Shown here: positions 62,232-64,000 of the stretch, in pieces
Numbering within the stretch: position 1 is the first letter of the stretch
Layout: each line of letters begins with the position of its first letter
From: Lachnospiraceae bacterium
GTDB lineage: Bacteria; Bacillota; Clostridia; Lachnospirales; Lachnospiraceae
Assembly (NCBI GenBank): GCA_021202075.1
Contig: JAJQDT010000005.1
Span: 1-64,000, forward strand
Direction: 5' to 3'
DNA: 64,000 nucleotides
Program-made: the position numbers and the translations under genes
The notes under the pieces: model-generated
What the model was told of the DNA's origin: nothing
The model's input: only the letters and a program-made list of their open reading frames with translations
The model's database searches: none

Positions 62232-64000
62232 TCACCGGATATCATACACGCTTCGCAGCCTCAGCTTCGAAGCATCTCCGCTCTGGATTTTCACGCGCTT
62301 TGTGCCCGCGTTCATATCGAAGTAGTTGTCTGAGAGGAGCAGATCCTCGTTCTCATTGCGGATCTCGACGCTCTTCGCATAGGCCGAAGCTGTCACCTCA
62401 ATCTCATCCCCTAAGACGCGGCAGGAAAGCTGCGGATCCTCATAGCGGAAGTATTTCGGATATGAGAAAATCACCGTTCCGTCTGAAATAATTTCCCCGT
62501 CCTTTTCCAGCTCATAGCTGATGTAGTCGCGGTAGATGTCTGCATCCGGAAATTCGATTTTATCCAGCCAGACGCTTGTAAGCGCCGGAACCAGAACGAC
62601 CGTCTCTCCGCTTTTCTGAATCTTTGCGGATGAGCCGCGCAGCGCCCAGCGGACAGTCACCGTCTCATCCTGCATCGTCTCGTTTGCCACATTGAGGCGG
62701 ATGGATTTTTCAAATTCAAAATGCTCGCGCACCAGATCCTTGCCGGAGGTCATCAGTCCCTGCTCCTCGCAGGAAATCATCAGCGGAGCAAAAAAGCGCT
62801 TCGCGTAGTAGTGCAGGGCCTTCAGGCGGCCACAATAGTCGATCGACGACCAGGAGGCCACCGGCCAGCAGTCATTGAGCTGCCAGTACACCGCGCCCAT
62901 ACAGCGTCCGCGGTTCCGGCGGAAATGCTCAACGCCATAGCGAATACCGTCTGCCTGCAGCAGCTGCGACGCGTACAGAACCGTCTGAAAATCGGACGGG
63001 TAGCGGTAGGTCTGCTGCATATAATTCATAATCTTGCCGTTCGCGCTGCCATTTCTCTGATGCTTTTCCATCACGTAAGAGAAAATATTGTAATCCGCCG
63101 GATCGTCGCTGATCTGCTCAATCGTTTTCATAGCAGGGAACGACTGGAAACCAAACTCGGACAGGTAGCGGAAAAAGAATTTCCGGTATTCCGTAAACGG
63201 CTTGTCGCCGTGCCAGACCTCCCAGTAATGGACATCGCCCCGGTTCGGATCCCTCGGATTGTCAAAGCTGCCGCCTGAAGACGGACTGGACGGCCAGTAA
63301 AAGGTCTGCGGATCGTATTTGGCCAGCTTCTCCGGGATGACCCGCTCGTACATAAACAGGTAGTCCCGCACCTCCTGCGGCTTCGACACCCAGCTATTGC
63401 GGTCGTCGACAAAGGATTCCATCTCATTGTTGCCGCACCAGAGCCCCAGGCTCGCATGATGGCGCAGCCGTTTAATATTGTCCGCAAATTCCGCGCGGAT
63501 ATTCGCCTCAAACTCCGGCGTCAGGTCATAGACCGCACAGGCGAACATAAAGTCCTGCCACACGACAAGCCCCAGCTCATCGCAGGCGTCGTAAAACCAG
63601 TCGTCCGGATAGTAACCGCCACCCCAGACGCGGATGGAATTAAAATTCGCCCACTTCGCCTTCTCCAGCAGGGTGCGCGTCGTCTGCGGCGTCACGCGGC
63701 CGAGCAGGTGATCCTCCGGGATATAATCCGCACCCATCGCAAAAATATCCACGCCGTTGACCCGACAGGCGAACGATTCGCCCCACTGGTCCTTCTCCCG
63801 GTGCATCGTCAACGTGCGAAGGCCGATGCGGCGCGTCCAGGTATCAAGTAAAATCATCACCGGTGCTTCCGTTGCCATATCCGGCCCTGGCTGCCCATCG
63901 TCCTCCTGCCCGGCTGCCTCGCCCGAAAGGGAAACGGATTCTTTCGTTTTTCTTATCTCATATAGTTCCACCGATACCGTATACAGATTCTGCTCGCCGT
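62232..64000 (-). CDS. GH2 glycoside hydrolase, beta-mannosidase-like, N-terminus beyond the window
   Basis: The frame is open to the right edge (GEQNLYTVSVELYE...), so the N-terminal sugar-binding domain is cut off; 589 residues are present. The TIM-barrel catalytic residues are visible: acid/base glutamate in LWCGNNEME and nucleophile in YLSEFGFQSFP. VNGVDIFAMGADYIPEDH and AVYWQLNDCWPVASW are beta-mannosidase/exo-glucosaminidase-type signatures. It probably removes mannose from N-glycan or mannan fragments inside the cell. A GTG at 63971 is only an internal codon. Confidence 0.9.
   Translation of the reverse strand, partial: GEQNLYTVSVELYEIRKTKESVSLSGEAAGQEDDGQPGPDMATEAPVMILLDTWTRRIGLRTLTMHREKDQWGESFACRVNGVDIFAMGADYIPEDHLLGRVTPQTTRTLLEKAKWANFNSIRVWGGGYYPDDWFYDACDELGLVVWQDFMFACAVYDLTPEFEANIRAEFADNIKRLRHHASLGLWCGNNEMESFVDDRNSWVSKPQEVRDYLFMYERVIPEKLAKYDPQTFYWPSSPSSGGSFDNPRDPNRGDVHYWEVWHGDKPFTEYRKFFFRYLSEFGFQSFPAMKTIEQISDDPADYNIFSYVMEKHQRNGSANGKIMNYMQQTYRYPSDFQTVLYASQLLQADGIRYGVEHFRRNRGRCMGAVYWQLNDCWPVASWSSIDYCGRLKALHYYAKRFFAPLMISCEEQGLMTSGKDLVREHFEFEKSIRLNVANETMQDETVTVRWALRGSSAKIQKSGETVVLVPALTSVWLDKIEFPDADIYRDYISYELEKDGEIISDGTVIFSYPKYFRYEDPQLSCRVLGDEIEVTASAYAKSVEIRNENEDLLLSDNYFDMNAGTKRVKIQSGDASKLRLRSVYDIR

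Overview
The window looks like a chromosome segment of a Gram-positive anaerobic clostridium, most likely a Lachnospiraceae gut bacterium. This is inferred from gene content: a lysC/dapB/dapA group, DegV, MATE and Mrp proteins, BspA-type leucine-rich repeats, Rpn and ISL3 transposases, a cell-wall-binding D,D-carboxypeptidase, strong AGGAGG ribosome sites and TTGACA/TATAAT promoters. No rRNA, tRNA or CRISPR array was seen. The polysaccharide genes, especially about 18.9-27 kb, are visibly more AT-rich than the housekeeping half (about 38-64 kb), which suggests horizontal acquisition.

Region 1 (1-37.2 kb) is a large surface-polysaccharide locus read almost entirely on the minus strand, from about 31 kb down to 1. 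Its head carries a double-HTH regulator, an orphan HicB-like antitoxin and a KOW-domain protein. Next come an aminotransferase, an acetyltransferase, an ATP-grasp protein, an SDR epimerase, the initiating sugar-phosphate transferase, glycosyltransferases, a Wzy-like polymerase, a TupA-like ATP-grasp protein and a Wzx flippase. The downstream part has the complete dTDP-L-rhamnose set (rfbA, rfbB, rfbD, rfbC), three further glycosyltransferases, two membrane acyltransferases and a radical SAM protein. A CapD/WbpM-type nucleotide-sugar dehydratase sits upstream at 35-37 kb, separated from the operon head by an ISL3-family transposon.

Two unusual layers overlie this locus. First, five runs of 7-11 C (poly-G on the coding strand) lie in polysaccharide genes. 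Three break a gene at exactly the run (glycosyltransferase, acyltransferase, hexapeptide acetyltransferase), one sits in an intact acyltransferase, and one occupies the ribosome-binding position of capD. This is the pattern of slipped-strand phase variation, with the sequenced clone carrying a particular ON/OFF combination. Second, between 10.4 and 17 kb there are eight N-terminal fragments of one glycosyltransferase, cut off at about five different points and joined to short structured repeat elements (a ~249-bp element three times, a ~125-bp element twice, and a short AAAAACTCAT-type leader). A Phd/RelE-type toxin-antitoxin pair and a Fic gene lie among the fragments on the opposite strand. 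A full-length copy of the glycosyltransferase sits at the end of the array, next to rfbA.

Region 2 (38-64 kb) is mostly housekeeping: a secreted D,D-carboxypeptidase, a MATE exporter, an alkyltransferase-like protein, two MoxR-type ATPase/VWA pairs (one interrupted by feoA and ilvE), DegV, an LRR protein, lysine-pathway genes, Mrp, the methionine transporter metQ-metN-metI, and the 3' part of a GH2 beta-mannosidase-like gene running off the right edge. A family of small palindromes with a conserved half-site recurs in the 5' leaders here, and in one case inside a coding region.
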